The position numbers and the translations under genes are program-made. A stretch of DNA of 64,000 bases from Streptococcus mitis (GTDB lineage: Bacteria; Bacillota; Bacilli; Lactobacillales; Streptococcaceae), in contig NZ_LBMT01000001.1 in the NCBI RefSeq assembly GCF_002005545.1, positions 1,262,301 through 1,326,300 on the forward strand. The letters run 5' to 3'. The notes below the pieces were generated by a model. The model ran no database searches and was not told the DNA's origin. It saw nothing but the letters and a program-made list of their open reading frames with translations. Shown here piece by piece: positions 46,201 to 55,921 of this stretch (positions are counted from its first letter, which is position 1; each line of letters begins with the position of its first letter).

Positions 46201-46469
46201 CAGCAGCCTTCTTTGCCAGTCATGGATTGCAAGCCCAACCTGTTGGTAAGATTGGTGATGACGATAAGGACATTCCAAGTTTTGTTCGCAAAGGAAGAAT
46301 TCAAGCTATCATTAATACAGTAGGAACCAAACGAACTGCTGACGAAGATGGAGAGCAGATTCGCCGTTCAGCTATTGAACACGGAGTACCCCTCTTCACA
46401 GCCCTAGATACAGCTAATGCCATGCTTAAGGTGCTTGAAAGCCGTAGTTTTGTCACAGAAGCGATCTAG
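43293..46469 (+). CDS. carB: Carbamoyl-phosphate synthase large subunit
   Basis: The 1058-residue enzyme has two homologous ATP-grasp halves ([20 protein letters not shown] near 12 and [20 protein letters not shown] near 555), a small oligomerisation region between them and a C-terminal MGS-like allosteric domain (about 930-1058). It forms carbamoyl phosphate from bicarbonate, ATP and CarA-derived ammonia. A stop codon in frame at 43287 fixes ATG 43293 as the first start. No Shine-Dalgarno sequence precedes it; instead TATCAT (43282-43287), a possible -10, lies five bases before the ATG, so its mRNA may be leaderless or its translation may depend on the preceding RNA structure. Confidence 0.97.
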   Translation: MPKRTDIQKIMVIGSGPIIIGQAAEFDYAGTQACLSLKEEGYEVVLVNSNPATIMTDKEIADKVYIEPITLEFVTRILRKERPDALLPTLGGQTGLNMAMELSKNGILDELGVELLGTKLSAIDQAEDRDLFKQLMEELNQPIPESEIVNTVEEAVAFAATIGYPVIVRPAFTLGGTGGGMCANEEELREIAENGLKLSPVTQCLIERSIAGFKEIEYEVMRDSADNALVVCNMENFDPVGIHTGDSIVFAPAQTMSDYENQMLRDASLSIIRALKIEGGCNVQLALDPHSFKYYVIEVNPRVSRSSALASKATGYPIAKLAAKIAVGLTLDEVINPVTGSTYAMFEPALDYVVAKIPRFPFDKFEKGERRLGTQMKATGEVMAIGRNIEESLLKACRSLEIGVHHNEMPELAAVSDDSLIEKVVKAQDDRLFYVSEAIRRGYTPEEIAELTKIDIFYLDKLLHIFEIEQELGAHPQNLEVLKTAKLNGFSDRKVAELWETTADQVRQLRLENKIVPVYKMVDTCAAEFDSETPYFYSTYGWENESIKSDKESVLVLGSGPIRIGQGVEFDYATVHSVKAIQAAGYEAIIMNSNPETVSTDFSVSDKLYFEPLTFEDVMNVIDLEQPKGVIVQFGGQTAINLAEPLAKAGVTILGTQVADLDRAEDRDLFEQALKDLDIPQPPGQTATNEEEAVLAARKIGFPVLVRPSYVLGGRAMEIVENEEDLRSYMRTAVKASPDHPVLVDSYIVGQECEVDAISDGENVLIPGIMEHIERAGVHSGDSMAVYPPQTLSQKVQETIADYTKRLAIGLNCLGMMNIQFVIKDEKVYVIEVNPRASRTVPFLSKVTNIPMAQVATKLILGQKLEELGYQDGLYPESTRVHIKAPVFSFTKLAKVDSLLGPEMKSTGEVMGSDTTLEKALYKAFEASYLHLPTFGNVVFTIADDAKEEALDLARRFQNIGYGILATEGTAAFFASHGLQAQPVGKIGDDDKDIPSFVRKGRIQAIINTVGTKRTADEDGEQIRRSAIEHGVPLFTALDTANAMLKVLESRSFVTEAI

Positions 46470-46492
46470 TTGAGAAATATTTTTCACAGTTT

Positions 46493-46523
46493 TAAAGCCA
46501 GCGTCAAAAAACGCTGGCTTTTG
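46493..46523 (+). terminator. Terminator of the pyr-car operon
   Basis: AAAGCCAGCG and CGCTGGCTTT form a perfect 10-bp stem with an eight-base loop, followed by TT. Confidence 0.92.
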
Positions 46524-46756
46524 CGATATTAGTGCAGGCTATTCAACTATCAGTTCTTCACTCAAGGATGATTATGAATTGTGATACGATAAGAATAAAT
46601 TGGGAATGGCTTATGATGTTAATCGTTCATCTTTTTTGTAATTCTAGTATATCAGAGTCAATATATATTTGCATGCTACTCCCTTTTGAAAAAATGGCTA
46701 TTTCAGGTGAAAAAAACGACATTTCAGATTTTCTGTTCCAGAAAAAGCTATCGCTA

Positions 46757-46774
46757 TGATATAATTATTTTATG
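46757..46774 (+). promoter_or_regulatory. Extended -10 promoter of ribF (leaderless)
   Basis: TGATATAAT (hexamer 46760-46765), six bases, then ATG at 46772. The upstream 46524-46756 has no recognised feature. No Shine-Dalgarno sequence is present, so the transcript probably starts on the ATG. Confidence 0.7.
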
Positions 46775-47689
46775 ATTATTACTATTCCTATAAAAAACCA
46801 AAAAGATATTGGCACACCATCTGATTCAGTCGTTGTTCTCGGCTATTTTGATGGTATACACAAGGGGCATCAAGAATTATTTCGCGTTGCCAATAAGGCT
46901 GCAAGAAAGGACTTATTGCCTATCGTCGTTATGACCTTTAATGAATCTCCAAAGATCGCTTTAGAGCCTTATCATCCTGATCTGTTTTTACATATTTTGA
47001 ACCCTGCTGAACGTGAGAGGAAATTAAAGCGTGAAGGCGTAGAAGAATTATATCTCCTTGATTTTAGTAGTCAATTCGCTAGTCTCACGGCAGAAGAATT
47101 TTTTGCAACTTATATCAAGGCTATGAATGCCAAAATTATTGTTGCAGGTTTTGATTATACATTTGGTTCTGACCAAAAAACTGCAGAAGACTTAAAAGAT
47201 TACTTTGATGGAGAAGTCATTATCGTTCCACCTGTAGAAGATGAGAAAGGAAAGATTAGTTCAACTCGTATCCGTCAAGCTATTTTAGATGGAAATGTGA
47301 AAGAAGCAGGAGAACTTTTGGGGGCACCGCTTCCATCAAGAGGTATGGTGGTTCATGGCAATGCTCGTGGTCGTACGATTGGTTATCCAACAGCTAATTT
47401 GGTGCTTTTAGATCGTACTTATATGCCAGCAGATGGCGTTTATGTCGTTGATGTTGAGATTCAAAGACAGAAGTATCGTGCTATGGCTAGTGTTGGAAAA
47501 AATGTGACCTTTGATGGAGAAGAAGCACGTTTTGAAGTCAACATTTTTGATTTTAATCAAGATATTTATGGTGAAACCGTTATGGTTTATTGGCTTGATC
47601 GCATTCGAGATATGACCAAATTTGACTCAGTCGACCAATTAGTGGATCAGTTAAAGGCTGATGAAGAAGTAGCTTGGAATTGGTCTTGA
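46772..47689 (+). CDS. ribF: Bifunctional riboflavin kinase/FAD synthetase
   Basis: The 305-residue protein has an N-terminal FAD synthetase (nucleotidyltransferase) domain with GYFDGIHKGHQELF and SSTRIRQAI. The C-terminal riboflavin kinase domain carries GRTIGYPTANL. It phosphorylates riboflavin to FMN and adenylylates FMN to FAD. Length matches the family. It appears to be transcribed alone from an extended -10 placed six bases before its ATG. A convergent terminator region at 47704-47779 separates it from the yitT-like gene. Confidence 0.96.
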   Translation: MIITIPIKNQKDIGTPSDSVVVLGYFDGIHKGHQELFRVANKAARKDLLPIVVMTFNESPKIALEPYHPDLFLHILNPAERERKLKREGVEELYLLDFSSQFASLTAEEFFATYIKAMNAKIIVAGFDYTFGSDQKTAEDLKDYFDGEVIIVPPVEDEKGKISSTRIRQAILDGNVKEAGELLGAPLPSRGMVVHGNARGRTIGYPTANLVLLDRTYMPADGVYVVDVEIQRQKYRAMASVGKNVTFDGEEARFEVNIFDFNQDIYGETVMVYWLDRIRDMTKFDSVDQLVDQLKADEEVAWNWS

Positions 47690-47703
47690 GCGTTTTAGAA
47701 AAC

Positions 47704-47779
47704 CAAAAAGAGGTTGTTTGTAACCCAAAAGATAGATGAATAAGTCTAACTTTTGAGGTCACTACACTACCTCTTTTTA
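47704..47779. terminator. Bidirectional terminator between ribF and the yitT-like gene
   Basis: AAAAAGAGGT (47705-47714) and ACCTCTTTTT (47769-47778) pair as an outer stem. CAAAAG and CTTTTG pair inside. A tracts on one side and T tracts on the other serve both convergent genes. Confidence 0.75.
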
Positions 47780-48625
47780 TTCTTTTTCAAAGGTGAATCC
47801 TTCTCCAAGGATTTCATGGGCTTCTGTAATGGTTATAAAGGCTTGAGGATCGATTCGATGAATCATTTCCTTCATTTTCACAATCTCATTTCTACCGACA
47901 ATACAGTAAATGATTTTCAAATTTTCTTTACTATAGTAGCCTTGACCAGAAATAAAAGTAACGCCTCTTCCTAGGTCATCATTAATCGCTTTAGCAAGTT
48001 GGTCAGGACGTTTTGTAATAATCATAAATCCTTTACCAGCATAGCCACCTTCTCCAATCAAATCAATGACACGCGAAACGATAAAATCAAATAAGAGCGT
48101 GTAGGAAACCAATCTCAAGTCCTTGAAGATTAGGAGAATGAGCATGAGAATACAAAAATCTAAGATAAAGAGCAGTTTTCCCATGGATATATGAGTGTAT
48201 TTGTTGAGAATACGAGCTAGAATATCAGTACCACCAGTTGTACCTCCAGCATTAAAGATAATTCCAAGACCAATTCCCAATAGAATTCCCGCTATAAGTG
48301 CAGTAATCAGTAAATCACCTTGAAGATCAATATGAATGGGAATACGCTCAAAAAAAGCCAACCAAGCTGACAAAGCTAAGGTTCCAAGCAAACTAGAATA
48401 GAGAGATTTTGCTCCAAATATTTTCCAAGCTAGGATGAAAAGGGGAATGTTAATCAGCAAGTTCATGAGCGAAACAGGGATTTTAAAAAGATAAAAGGTG
48501 ATAAGGGTAATACCTGTCGCCCCTCCTTCAAAGAGATGATGAGGAACTACAAAATAAGTCAGTCCAAAAGCATAAATAGCAGCACCTAGTAAAATGGTAA
48601 AAATGGGGTAAATTTTTTTAATCAT
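47777..48625 (-). CDS. YitT/DUF2179 family membrane protein
   Basis: The 282-residue protein has five or six hydrophobic segments over residues 5-190, the family motifs HHLFEGGATGITLI and FNAGGTTGGTDILARIL, and a C-terminal soluble DUF2179 domain (about 200-280) with KGFMIITKRPDQLAKAI and GRGVTFISGQGYYS. These proteins sit in the cytoplasmic membrane; their substrate is not known. The start has AAAGAGGTG upstream. It is divergent from the degV-like gene and converges on ribF. Confidence 0.9.
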   Translation of the reverse strand: MIKKIYPIFTILLGAAIYAFGLTYFVVPHHLFEGGATGITLITFYLFKIPVSLMNLLINIPLFILAWKIFGAKSLYSSLLGTLALSAWLAFFERIPIHIDLQGDLLITALIAGILLGIGLGIIFNAGGTTGGTDILARILNKYTHISMGKLLFILDFCILMLILLIFKDLRLVSYTLLFDFIVSRVIDLIGEGGYAGKGFMIITKRPDQLAKAINDDLGRGVTFISGQGYYSKENLKIIYCIVGRNEIVKMKEMIHRIDPQAFITITEAHEILGEGFTFEKE

Positions 48626-48766
48626 AGGACACCTCTTTTCTTATAAGTTGATTATATCAAATTTTTACGGAAAATTTGAGTGACTCCATTAGGATTTTTA
48701 ATCTTTTTTTGATATAATTAGAAGTAATAAAACCAATCTGAATCCTAAAATAGAAAGATTGATACT

Positions 48767-49606
48767 ATGACAAAAATTAAGATTGTAACCGATTCATCTG
48801 TTACTATTGAACCAGAACTAGTAAAGCAATTAGATATTACGGTAGTTCCACTATCTGTAATGATTGATAATGTTGTTTATTCTGATGCTGATTTGAAAGA
48901 AGAAGGTAAATTTCTTCACTTGATGCAAGCAAGTAAGAATCTTCCTAAGACAAGTCAACCGCCTGTAGGTGTCTTCGCTGAAGTTTTTGAGGACCTATGC
49001 AAAGATGGTAGCCAGATTCTTGCTATTCATATGTCCCATGCTCTTTCGGGGACTGTAGAAGCAGCACGCCAAGGTGCCAGCCTATCTACTGCCGACGTGA
49101 CAGTTATCGATAGTTCCTTTACTGACCAAGCCTTGAAATTCCAAGTTGTTGAGGCTGCGAAATTAGCACAAGAAGGCAAAGATATGGCGGAAATTTTATC
49201 TCACGTTGAAGAGGTAAAAAAACATACGGAGCTCTATATTGGTGTTTCTACTCTAGAAAATCTAGTAAAAGGTGGACGAATTGGCCGTGTAACTGGATTG
49301 TTGAGCTCACTTCTCAATATCCGTGTTGTCATGCAAATGAAAGACCATGAATTGCAGCCAATTGTTAAAGGTCGTGGAGCTAAAACCTTTAAAAAATGGT
49401 TAGATGAGTTGACAACATCTCTCTCTGAACGTTCTGTAGCAGAGATTGGAATTTCATATTCTGGTAATGCTGACTGGGCAAAAGAGATGAAAGAAAGTTT
49501 ACAAGCCTATGTTGAAAAACCAATTTCTGTTTTAGAAACCGGTTCTATTATTCAGACTCATACAGGTGAGAATGCGTGGGCTATTTTGGTACGTTACCAT
49601 TCCTAA
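48767..49606 (+). CDS. DegV family fatty-acid-binding protein
   Basis: The 279-residue protein starts with the family motif [14 protein letters not shown], then [24 protein letters not shown], and [17 protein letters not shown] in the C-terminal domain. DegV/FakB proteins bind a fatty acid and present it to FakA for phosphorylation, so uptake of exogenous fatty acids is a probable role; the FakA partner is not in the window. TATAAT (48713-48718) is the probable -10, with AGAAAG before the ATG. Several DegV paralogues are usual in streptococci, so the exact FakB type is not assigned. Confidence 0.9.
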   Translation: MTKIKIVTDSSVTIEPELVKQLDITVVPLSVMIDNVVYSDADLKEEGKFLHLMQASKNLPKTSQPPVGVFAEVFEDLCKDGSQILAIHMSHALSGTVEAARQGASLSTADVTVIDSSFTDQALKFQVVEAAKLAQEGKDMAEILSHVEEVKKHTELYIGVSTLENLVKGGRIGRVTGLLSSLLNIRVVMQMKDHELQPIVKGRGAKTFKKWLDELTTSLSERSVAEIGISYSGNADWAKEMKESLQAYVEKPISVLETGSIIQTHTGENAWAILVRYHS

Positions 49607-49643
49607 AAAAATAAAGAAAATGCGAATAAACAGCGTTTTTAAC

Positions 49644-49672
49644 TTGACCTATAAAGGATTTTAGGATATGAT
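49644..49672 (+). promoter_or_regulatory. hup promoter
   Basis: -35 TTGACC (49644-49649), 17-base spacer and -10 TATGAT (49667-49672), followed by a 40-base leader with GGAGGAA before the ATG. Confidence 0.8.
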
Positions 49673-49713
49673 TATATTTGTTAATTAGAAATTAATTTGG
49701 AGGAATCATTAAC

Positions 49714-49989
49714 ATGGCAAACAAACAAGATTTGATCGCTAAAGTAGCAGAAGCTACAGAATTGACTAAGAAAGACTCAGCAGCAGCAGTTGAAGCTGTA
49801 TTCGCAGCAGTAGCTGACTACCTTGCAGCTGGTGAAAAAGTTCAATTGATCGGTTTTGGTAACTTTGAAGTTCGTGAGCGTGCTGCACGTAAAGGTCGCA
49901 ACCCACAAACTGGTAAAGAAATCACAATTGCAGCTTCTAAAGTTCCAGCATTCAAAGCTGGTAAAGCTCTTAAAGACGCTGTTAAATAA
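49714..49989 (+). CDS. hup: DNA-binding protein HU
   Basis: The 91-residue histone-like protein has an N-terminal helical dimerisation half and the beta-arm region [24 protein letters not shown] with the intercalating Pro in RNPQTG. HU compacts the nucleoid and is essential in streptococci, where it is the main HU homologue (also called hlpA). The strong codon bias and strong promoter point to high expression. It is transcribed alone and closed by a terminator. Confidence 0.97.
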   Translation: MANKQDLIAKVAEATELTKKDSAAAVEAVFAAVADYLAAGEKVQLIGFGNFEVRERAARKGRNPQTGKEITIAASKVPAFKAGKALKDAVK

Positions 49990-49998
49990 TCAGCCTTT

Positions 49999-50049
49999 AA
50001 AAAGCCTATCATATCAAGCATTTGAGCTTGTGTGACAGGCTTTTTTTTT
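49999..50049 (+). terminator. Terminator after hup
   Basis: AAAAAGCCT and AGGCTTTTT pair as the outer stem, CAAGC and GCTTG as the inner stem, and a run of at least nine T follows. Confidence 0.88.
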
Positions 50050-50505
50050 GCTTTTGGGGCAAAACACTATTTTTTTCACTTGTTTTAGGATGGTATCAAT
50101 CTGAGTTTTTATTGTTTTATAAGAGAGATGAGTCTTTATTGTTTATCCGTAGGATGATCGACTATTTTAAATAATACTGTATTTCTAGCTTATGCTCTTC
50201 TAAAATCTCTTCAAACCACGTCAGCTTCACCTTGGATTATATATGTGACTGACTTTGTCAGTCTTATCTACAACCTCAAAGCAGTGCTTTGAGCAACCTG
50301 TGGCTAGCTTCCTAGTTTTCTCTTTGATTTTCATTGAGTATTATTTGTCTCAAGATCAAACCATGAAGGTGGATAATCACCTTCTCCGATATTTTATTGA
50401 TTTTCAGTTGAAGTCATATCAAATATTTAAGTAGATAGAAAAGTTATATACTGTCTATTGAAAATATTATAAATCAGATACAAAGACAGGTGAAATCTTC
50501 TGTGT
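50050..50505. other. Intergenic region between hup and mutY holding a BOX
   Basis: Apart from the BOX at 50191-50343 and the mutY promoter at its right end, no feature was recognised. The stretch is AT-rich. Confidence 0.5.
50191..50343 (+). repeat. BOX element, A-B-C, degenerate
   Basis: Plus-strand BOX of about 153 bases: boxA from ATGCTCTTCTAAAATC, one boxB (CTGACTTTGTCAG), boxC ending ATTTTCATTGAGTATTA. The boxA core is altered (CAGCTTCACCTTGGATT), and boxC has TGTGGCTAGC. Confidence 0.92.
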
Positions 50506-50520
50506 TATACTAGAGATATG
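50503..50520 (+). promoter_or_regulatory. Extended -10 promoter of mutY (leaderless)
   Basis: TGTTATACT (hexamer 50506-50511), six bases, then ATG at 50518. No Shine-Dalgarno sequence. Fourth example of this arrangement in the window. Confidence 0.65.
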
Positions 50521-51693
50521 TTAGATTTGAAAGAATACGGTATCGTCATGTGGCCGGAGGAGAAGATCATTTCTTTCCGTAAGAAACTTCTCGCTTGGTA
50601 TGATGAAAATAAACGAGATTTACCTTGGCGTAGAAGTAAAAATCCTTATCATATCTGGGTATCTGAAATCATGCTTCAGCAGACCAGGGTGGATACAGTT
50701 ATTCCATACTACGAACGATTCTTGGACTGGTTTACAACAGTTGAAAGTCTGGCGAATGCCCCTGAAGAGCGTTTGTTGAAGGCTTGGGAAGGTTTGGGTT
50801 ATTATTCTCGAGTTCGTAATATGCAGGCTGCAGCCCAGCAGATTATGACTGACTTTGGTGGCCAATTTCCAAACACCTATGAAGGAATTTCCAGCTTGAA
50901 AGGAATTGGTCCTTACACTGCAGGAGCCATTTCTAGTATTGCTTTTAACTTGCCTGAGCCAGCTGTAGATGGTAATGTTATGCGGGTTTTAGCACGCTTG
51001 TTTGAGGTTAATCATGATATCGGAGTTCCCAGCAATCGCAAAATTTTTCAGGCAATGATAGAAATTTTGATTGATCCAGATCGTCCGGGTGACTTTAATC
51101 AAGCTTTGATGGACTTGGGGTCTGATATTGAGGCTCCTGTAAATCCTAGGCCGGAAGAGAGTCCAGTGAAGGACTTCAGTGCGGCATATCAGAATGGCAC
51201 AATGGACCGTTATCCAATTAAGGCTCCCAAGAAAAAGCCAGTTCCTATTTATCTAAAAGCACTAGTTGTGAAAAATGCTCAGGGACAATTTCTACTTGAA
51301 AAAAATGAGAGTGAGAAGTTGTTGGCAGGTTTTTGGCATTTCCCCTTGATAGAAGTAGATGAGTTTCCGCAAGACGAGCAGTTTGACCTATTTCATCAGG
51401 TTGCAGAAGAAATTGTCAATTTTGGCCCCAGTCCAGAGGAGAGTTTCCAGCAGGACTATGACCTAGAAGTTGATTGGCTTGATGGTTGTTTTGAGACTGT
51501 TAATCATGTCTTTAGTCATCGTAAATGGCATGTTCAAATTGTAGCAGGTCAGGTGAGTGATTTCCATGATTTTTCAGATAGGGAAGTTCGCTGGCTTTCA
51601 CCAGAAGAGTTTAAGGACTACCCACTTGCCAAACCCCAACAAAAAATCTGGCAGGCTTATGCAAAAGTCAACTTAGACAGGAGCAAAGACTAG
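50518..51693 (+). CDS. mutY: Adenine DNA glycosylase MutY lacking the Fe-S cluster cysteines
   Basis: The 391-residue enzyme removes adenine opposite 8-oxoguanine. The N-terminal HhH-GPD domain has [10 protein letters not shown] with the catalytic Glu, [12 protein letters not shown] as HhH, and [11 protein letters not shown] with the catalytic Asp. The region that normally holds C-x6-C-x2-C-x5-C reads [20 protein letters not shown] and then VKDFSA, with no cysteine, so no [4Fe-4S] cluster is expected. The C-terminal NUDIX-like domain (about 240-380) recognises 8-oxoG. The ATG at 50518 is six bases after an extended -10. An in-frame ATG at 50548 is an alternative but also lacks a good ribosome-binding site. 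Confidence 0.92.
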   Translation: MLDLKEYGIVMWPEEKIISFRKKLLAWYDENKRDLPWRRSKNPYHIWVSEIMLQQTRVDTVIPYYERFLDWFTTVESLANAPEERLLKAWEGLGYYSRVRNMQAAAQQIMTDFGGQFPNTYEGISSLKGIGPYTAGAISSIAFNLPEPAVDGNVMRVLARLFEVNHDIGVPSNRKIFQAMIEILIDPDRPGDFNQALMDLGSDIEAPVNPRPEESPVKDFSAAYQNGTMDRYPIKAPKKKPVPIYLKALVVKNAQGQFLLEKNESEKLLAGFWHFPLIEVDEFPQDEQFDLFHQVAEEIVNFGPSPEESFQQDYDLEVDWLDGCFETVNHVFSHRKWHVQIVAGQVSDFHDFSDREVRWLSPEEFKDYPLAKPQQKIWQAYAKVNLDRSKD

Positions 51694-51748
51694 CTATTGT
51701 GTCTTCTTGTTATTTTTTTGGTATAATAGTAGAGAAAAAGGTGAACAA

Positions 51749-52456
51749 ATGAAAAAAATATTAATTGTAGATGATGAAAAACCAATCTCGGATATTATCA
51801 AGTTTAATATGACCAAGGAAGGTTACGAAGTTGTAACTGCTTTTAATGGTCGTGAAGCACTAGAACAATTTGAAGCAGAGCAGCCAGATATTATTATTCT
51901 GGATTTGATGCTTCCCGAAATTGATGGTTTAGAAGTTGCTAAGACTATTCGCAAGACCAGTAGTGTACCTATTATCATGCTTTCAGCGAAAGACAGTGAA
52001 TTTGATAAGGTTATCGGTTTGGAGCTTGGTGCGGATGACTATGTGACCAAACCCTTCTCAAATCGTGAGTTGCAGGCGCGTGTTAAAGCTCTCCTTCGTC
52101 GCACGGACTTGGCTTCTGTAGATAATCAAGAATCAGATGAAAATAAAACTCAACCCTTGCAAATTGGGGACTTGGAGATTGTTCCAGATGCCTATGTTGC
52201 GAAGAAATACGGTGAAGAACTAGACTTAACCCACCGTGAATTTGAACTCTTGTATCACTTGGCATCTCATATTGGTCAAGTAATTACGCGTGAACACTTG
52301 CTTGAAACGGTCTGGGGTTATGATTATTTCGGAGATGTTCGAACAGTTGACGTAACCATCAGACGTTTGCGTGAGAAGATTGAAGACACACCAAGTCGTC
52401 CTGAATATATCCTAACACGTCGTGGTGTTGGTTATTATATGAGAAATAATGATTAA
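51749..52456 (+). CDS. vicR: Response regulator VicR (WalR)
   Basis: The 235-residue OmpR/PhoB-family regulator has phospho-acceptor D52 ([11 protein letters not shown]), KPFSNREL with the conserved Lys, and a C-terminal winged helix (about 135-233). It controls cell-wall hydrolase genes such as pcsB and is essential in pneumococci. The start at 51749 follows AAAAAGGTGAAC and a TATAAT near 51722; the longer in-frame reading begins upstream of that promoter. It overlaps vicK by eight bases. Confidence 0.96.
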   Translation: MKKILIVDDEKPISDIIKFNMTKEGYEVVTAFNGREALEQFEAEQPDIIILDLMLPEIDGLEVAKTIRKTSSVPIIMLSAKDSEFDKVIGLELGADDYVTKPFSNRELQARVKALLRRTDLASVDNQESDENKTQPLQIGDLEIVPDAYVAKKYGEELDLTHREFELLYHLASHIGQVITREHLLETVWGYDYFGDVRTVDVTIRRLREKIEDTPSRPEYILTRRGVGYYMRNND

Positions 52457-53798
52457 ACTAATTAAAGATACAGTTTTAACCAGTGATTTTATCTTTATCC
52501 TCATTCTACTTGGCTTTATTTTAGTAGTGACCTTACTTTTGCTAGAAAATCGGCGGGATAATATTCGGTTGAAGCAAATCAATCAAAAGGTAAAAGACCT
52601 GATTGCAGGAGATTATTCTCAGGTATTGGATATGCAGGGAAGCTCTGAAATTACCAATATTACTAATAATCTCAATGATTTATCAGAAGTAATTCGTTTA
52701 ACCCAAGAAAATCTGGAACAAGAGAGTAAACGATTACATAGTATCCTCTCTTATATGACAGACGGCGTCCTTGCGACCAATCGTCGTGGCAAGATTACCA
52801 TGATTAATGACATGGCTAAGAAACAGTTAGGTGTTCAGAAAGAAGACGTTCTCAACAAGAGTATCCTAGAGTTGCTTAAGATTGAAGATGAGTATGAACT
52901 TCGTGATTTAATTACCCAAATTCCTGAACTCATCATTGATTCTCAGGATGCTAATGGTGAGTATCTGAGCCTTCGTGTTCGCTTTGCCTTGATTCGTCGA
53001 GAGTCTGGCTTTATTTCGGGTCTGGTTGCTGTTTTGCATGATACGACGGAGCAGGAGAAGGAAGAACGCGAACGAAGACTCTTTGTTTCCAATGTTAGCC
53101 ATGAGTTACGGACGCCCTTAACCAGTGTTAAATCTTATCTTGAAGCCTTGGATGAGGGGGCTTTGTGTGAAACTGTAGCACCAGACTTTATCAAGGTATC
53201 TCTAGATGAAACCAACCGTATGATGCGGATGGTGACTGATCTCCTCCATCTCTCACGGATTGATAATGAGACCAGTCATCTGGATGTGGAACTGATTAAC
53301 TTTACTGCCTTTATTACTTTTATCCTCAACCGTTTTGATCAGATAAGAGGGCAGGATGAAGAGAAGAAATACGAACTGGTGCGAGATTACCCAATTACTT
53401 CAGTTTGGATTGAGATTGATACAGATAAGATGACACAGGTGATTGATAATATTCTCAACAATGCTATTAAGTATTCGCCAGATGGTGGAAAAATCACAGT
53501 GACCATGAAGACGACTGATGATCAGATGATTTTATCCATCTCAGACCAAGGTTTGGGTATTCCTAAGCAGGATTTACCACGTATCTTTGACCGTTTTTAT
53601 CGTGTGGATCGCGCTAGAAGTCGTGCCCAAGGTGGAACAGGTCTGGGACTGTCTATTGCCAAGGAAATTATCAAACAACATAAGGGCTTTATTTGGGCCA
53701 AGAGTGAATACGGTAAGGGATCAACTTTCACAATTGTGCTCCCTTATGATAAGGATGCAGTGAAAGAAGAAGTATGGGAGGACGAAGTAGAAGACTAG
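52449..53798 (+). CDS. vicK: Sensor histidine kinase VicK (WalK)
   Basis: The 449-residue kinase has one N-terminal transmembrane helix (about 12-32) with practically no extracellular part, a short HAMP (33-90), a PAS domain (about 95-200), DHp with H218 in [11 protein letters not shown], and an ATPase domain with [18 protein letters not shown] and [13 protein letters not shown]. Single-helix architecture is typical of streptococcal VicK. It phosphorylates VicR. It overlaps vicR by eight bases and is followed one base later by vicX. Confidence 0.96.
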   Translation: MIKLIKDTVLTSDFIFILILLGFILVVTLLLLENRRDNIRLKQINQKVKDLIAGDYSQVLDMQGSSEITNITNNLNDLSEVIRLTQENLEQESKRLHSILSYMTDGVLATNRRGKITMINDMAKKQLGVQKEDVLNKSILELLKIEDEYELRDLITQIPELIIDSQDANGEYLSLRVRFALIRRESGFISGLVAVLHDTTEQEKEERERRLFVSNVSHELRTPLTSVKSYLEALDEGALCETVAPDFIKVSLDETNRMMRMVTDLLHLSRIDNETSHLDVELINFTAFITFILNRFDQIRGQDEEKKYELVRDYPITSVWIEIDTDKMTQVIDNILNNAIKYSPDGGKITVTMKTTDDQMILSISDQGLGIPKQDLPRIFDRFYRVDRARSRAQGGTGLGLSIAKEIIKQHKGFIWAKSEYGKGSTFTIVLPYDKDAVKEEVWEDEVED

Positions 53799-53799
53799 A

Positions 53800-54609
53800 A
53801 TGAGTGAAACAGGCTTTAAATACAGTATTTTAGCGTCGGGTTCCAGTGGAAATTCCTTTTATCTGGAAACTCCAAAAAAGAAGCTTTTAGTGGATGCAGG
53901 CTTATCTGGTAAGAAAATTACCAGCCTACTTGCTGAAATTAATCGCAAGCCAGAAGACTTGGATGCCATCTTGATTACCCATGAGCATTCAGATCATATC
54001 CATGGAGTAGGCGTTTTGGCTCGCAAGTATGGTATGGATTTGTATGCCAATGAAAAGACCTGGCAGGCTATGGAAAATAGCAAGTATCTCGGCAAGGTGG
54101 ATTCTTCGCAAAAGCATATCTTTGAAATGGGCAAAACCAAAACATTTGGAGATATTGACATCGAGAGTTTTGGTGTAAGCCATGATGCAGTCGCACCGCA
54201 GTTCTATCGCTTTATGAAAGATGATAAAAGTTTTGTCCTTTTGACAGATACAGGTTATGTCAGTGACCGTATGGCAGGGATTGTCGAAAATGCGGACGGC
54301 TATCTTATCGAGTCCAACCATGATGTAGAGATTTTGCGAGCAGGTTCTTACGCTTGGCGGCTCAAACAACGAATCTTATCGGATCTGGGTCACCTTTCTA
54401 ATGAAGATGGTGCTGAAGCTATGATTCGGACGCTAGGAAATCGCACTAAGAAAATCTACCTTGGTCACTTGTCCAAGGAGAACAATATCAAGGAACTAGC
54501 TCACATGACCATGGTCAATCAGCTAGCGCAAGCTGATCTAGGAGTTGGAGTAGACTTTAAGGTTTATGATACCTCACCAGACACCGCAACACCATTGACA
54601 GATATATAA
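53800..54609 (+). CDS. vicX: VicX, metallo-beta-lactamase-fold hydrolase (YycJ)
   Basis: The 269-residue cytosolic protein has the metal-binding H61-E-H63-S-D65-H66 signature and later DTGYVSD and HLSKENN blocks, the metallo-beta-lactamase fold of YycJ. It probably acts as a nuclease; Bacillus YycJ has been proposed as a mismatch-repair exonuclease. It is the third gene of the vicRKX operon, starting one base after vicK's stop. A short AAAGAG...CTCTTT repeat lies downstream, next to an ISL3-type end. Confidence 0.93.
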   Translation: MSETGFKYSILASGSSGNSFYLETPKKKLLVDAGLSGKKITSLLAEINRKPEDLDAILITHEHSDHIHGVGVLARKYGMDLYANEKTWQAMENSKYLGKVDSSQKHIFEMGKTKTFGDIDIESFGVSHDAVAPQFYRFMKDDKSFVLLTDTGYVSDRMAGIVENADGYLIESNHDVEILRAGSYAWRLKQRILSDLGHLSNEDGAEAMIRTLGNRTKKIYLGHLSKENNIKELAHMTMVNQLAQADLGVGVDFKVYDTSPDTATPLTDI

Positions 54610-54639
54610 AAGAGGCTGGAAAAAGTCTTTAAAATTAAA

Positions 54640-55190
54640 GGCTCTTTGTCAACTGTAGTGGGTTGAAGAAAAGCTAAGATCTAGAAAGGGCAAATTTTGT
54701 CCTTTCTTTTTTGATATTGCGAATCGTGGAAATCTGTTTTTTGAAGTTTTCAAAGTTCCGAAAATCAAAGGTATTGTATTGGATAAGATTATTAGTCTCT
54801 CCTAATTTTATGTTGGAATAAGGTAATTGCAGGGCGGTGATGCTTTCTTTAGAAAGATTCTAAAAAAGCCTGAAAGCAAGAATGAGCTAGCTCTAAATTC
54901 TTCTCAATGAGTACGCAAAACCTTACTCTAGAAGTAAAAATGTAAGAGATTATAGTGGCGCTTTCATTCTTCTTAGCAACTCAAGAGTGCCTCCACAATC
55001 TCTTTAGTAGTTAAGCACACACGAAAAGTATCTTTACTACTATGCTGTTAGTAGGGTTTGATGACCATGTACTCATGAAATCTTTGATTAAATTGCTTCA
55101 TGGTTTGCCATGACTTACAACTTGCCTTAAGTATTGAAATAGAACAGTCTGGTGGACTATTTTAGCCGGAATTTAGGAATATAATAACAA
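54640..55190 (-). mobile_element. Degenerate ISL3-family (IS1167-like) insertion
   Basis: The left end GGCTCTTTGTCAACTGTAG (54640-54658) looks like an ISL3 terminal repeat. On the minus strand, translated fragments match an ISL3 transposase C-terminal half in order: MKQFNQRFHEYMVIKPY, TFRVCLTTKEIVEALLS, FLLSGFFRIFLKKA, LGETNNLIQYNTFDFRNFEN and then FKKQISTIRNIKKERTKFAL, with a stop at 54674. Many stops and shifts interrupt them. The N-terminal half and the other end are not recognised. It is an old, dead copy. Confidence 0.78.
54674..55190 (-). pseudogene. ISL3-family transposase remnant
   Basis: C-terminal half only, broken by several stop codons and frame changes (see the mobile element entry). 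The final piece NFKKQISTIRNIKKERTKFA is the best preserved. Confidence 0.75.
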
Positions 55191-55358
55191 ATGGTAAAAA
55201 AGATTAAGAATGATTTTAGCGTTTAGGACTTAGTATGAGAAAAAAGTTTTCAATATCAAGCAGTTGTAATAAAATGTAATTGTTCCATAGGATTCTTTCT
55301 AATGATTGTTTGATCGCTTTTCATTATAGATTTTATGGGACTTTTTCTACATCAAAAT

Positions 55359-55410
55359 AGGCTCCATAATATCTATATGGGATTTACCCACTATAAATAT
55401 TACAGAGCCT
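55359..55410. terminator. Long palindrome just downstream of ebfC, resembling ISL3 ends
   Basis: GGCTCCATAATATCTATA-TGGG and CCCA-CTATAAATATTACAGAGCC form an imperfect long hairpin with a short loop (GATTTA); TTTTTTT follows on the plus strand. It ends a few bases beyond the ebfC stop, so it can terminate ebfC on the minus strand (TATTTTG after the stem). The GGCTC ends resemble ISL3 terminal repeats, so it could be a domesticated mini-element. Confidence 0.65.
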
Positions 55411-55414
55411 TTTT

Positions 55415-55714
55415 TTAGAATGGCAATTTCCCGGCGAAAGCACCTAATTTTTTCTTGGTCGTTTCATCGATTTGTTCAAGAGCAGAGTTGATGGCTTGAA
55501 CAGTCATATCAGAAAGGGTTTCGAGGTCTTCTGGGTCAACGACAGCTGGATTGAAGTCAATGCTGACAACTTTCTTATCGCCAGTTAAGGTCGCTTGGAC
55601 AAGATCTTGAGCAGATTTGCCAACAAATTGCATAGCTGCAAGTTCAGCTTGACTTTGTTCCATTTGTTTTTGAAGTTTTTGTGCTTGGCGCATCATGTTT
55701 TGCATGTTCATCAT
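55415..55714 (-). CDS. YbaB/EbfC family nucleoid-associated protein
   Basis: The 99-residue protein starts [20 protein letters not shown], the typical YbaB N-terminal helix, followed by the beta region [20 protein letters not shown] and a C-terminal helix [16 protein letters not shown]. It is a small DNA-binding protein, in many bacteria encoded beside dnaX and recR; here it stands alone. AAGGAAAC precedes the start. A palindrome lies just after its stop. Confidence 0.94.
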
Positions 55715-55921
55715 GGTAATTTATAGTTTCCTTTTATCTTATTTTTCTTCTTATTTTATCAATTTTGAGGTTAAAAGTCTAATCTTTTTTGAGTGAATTC
55801 ATCTAGTAGCGAAAGGAATGTAGAGGAAATAAAAATATAGGATAGATATTCTAAGAGAATAAGAATATTTATCCTATATAGATACTAGATATTCTATGGC
55901 AACTTTAAGGGGTTACCGTCA

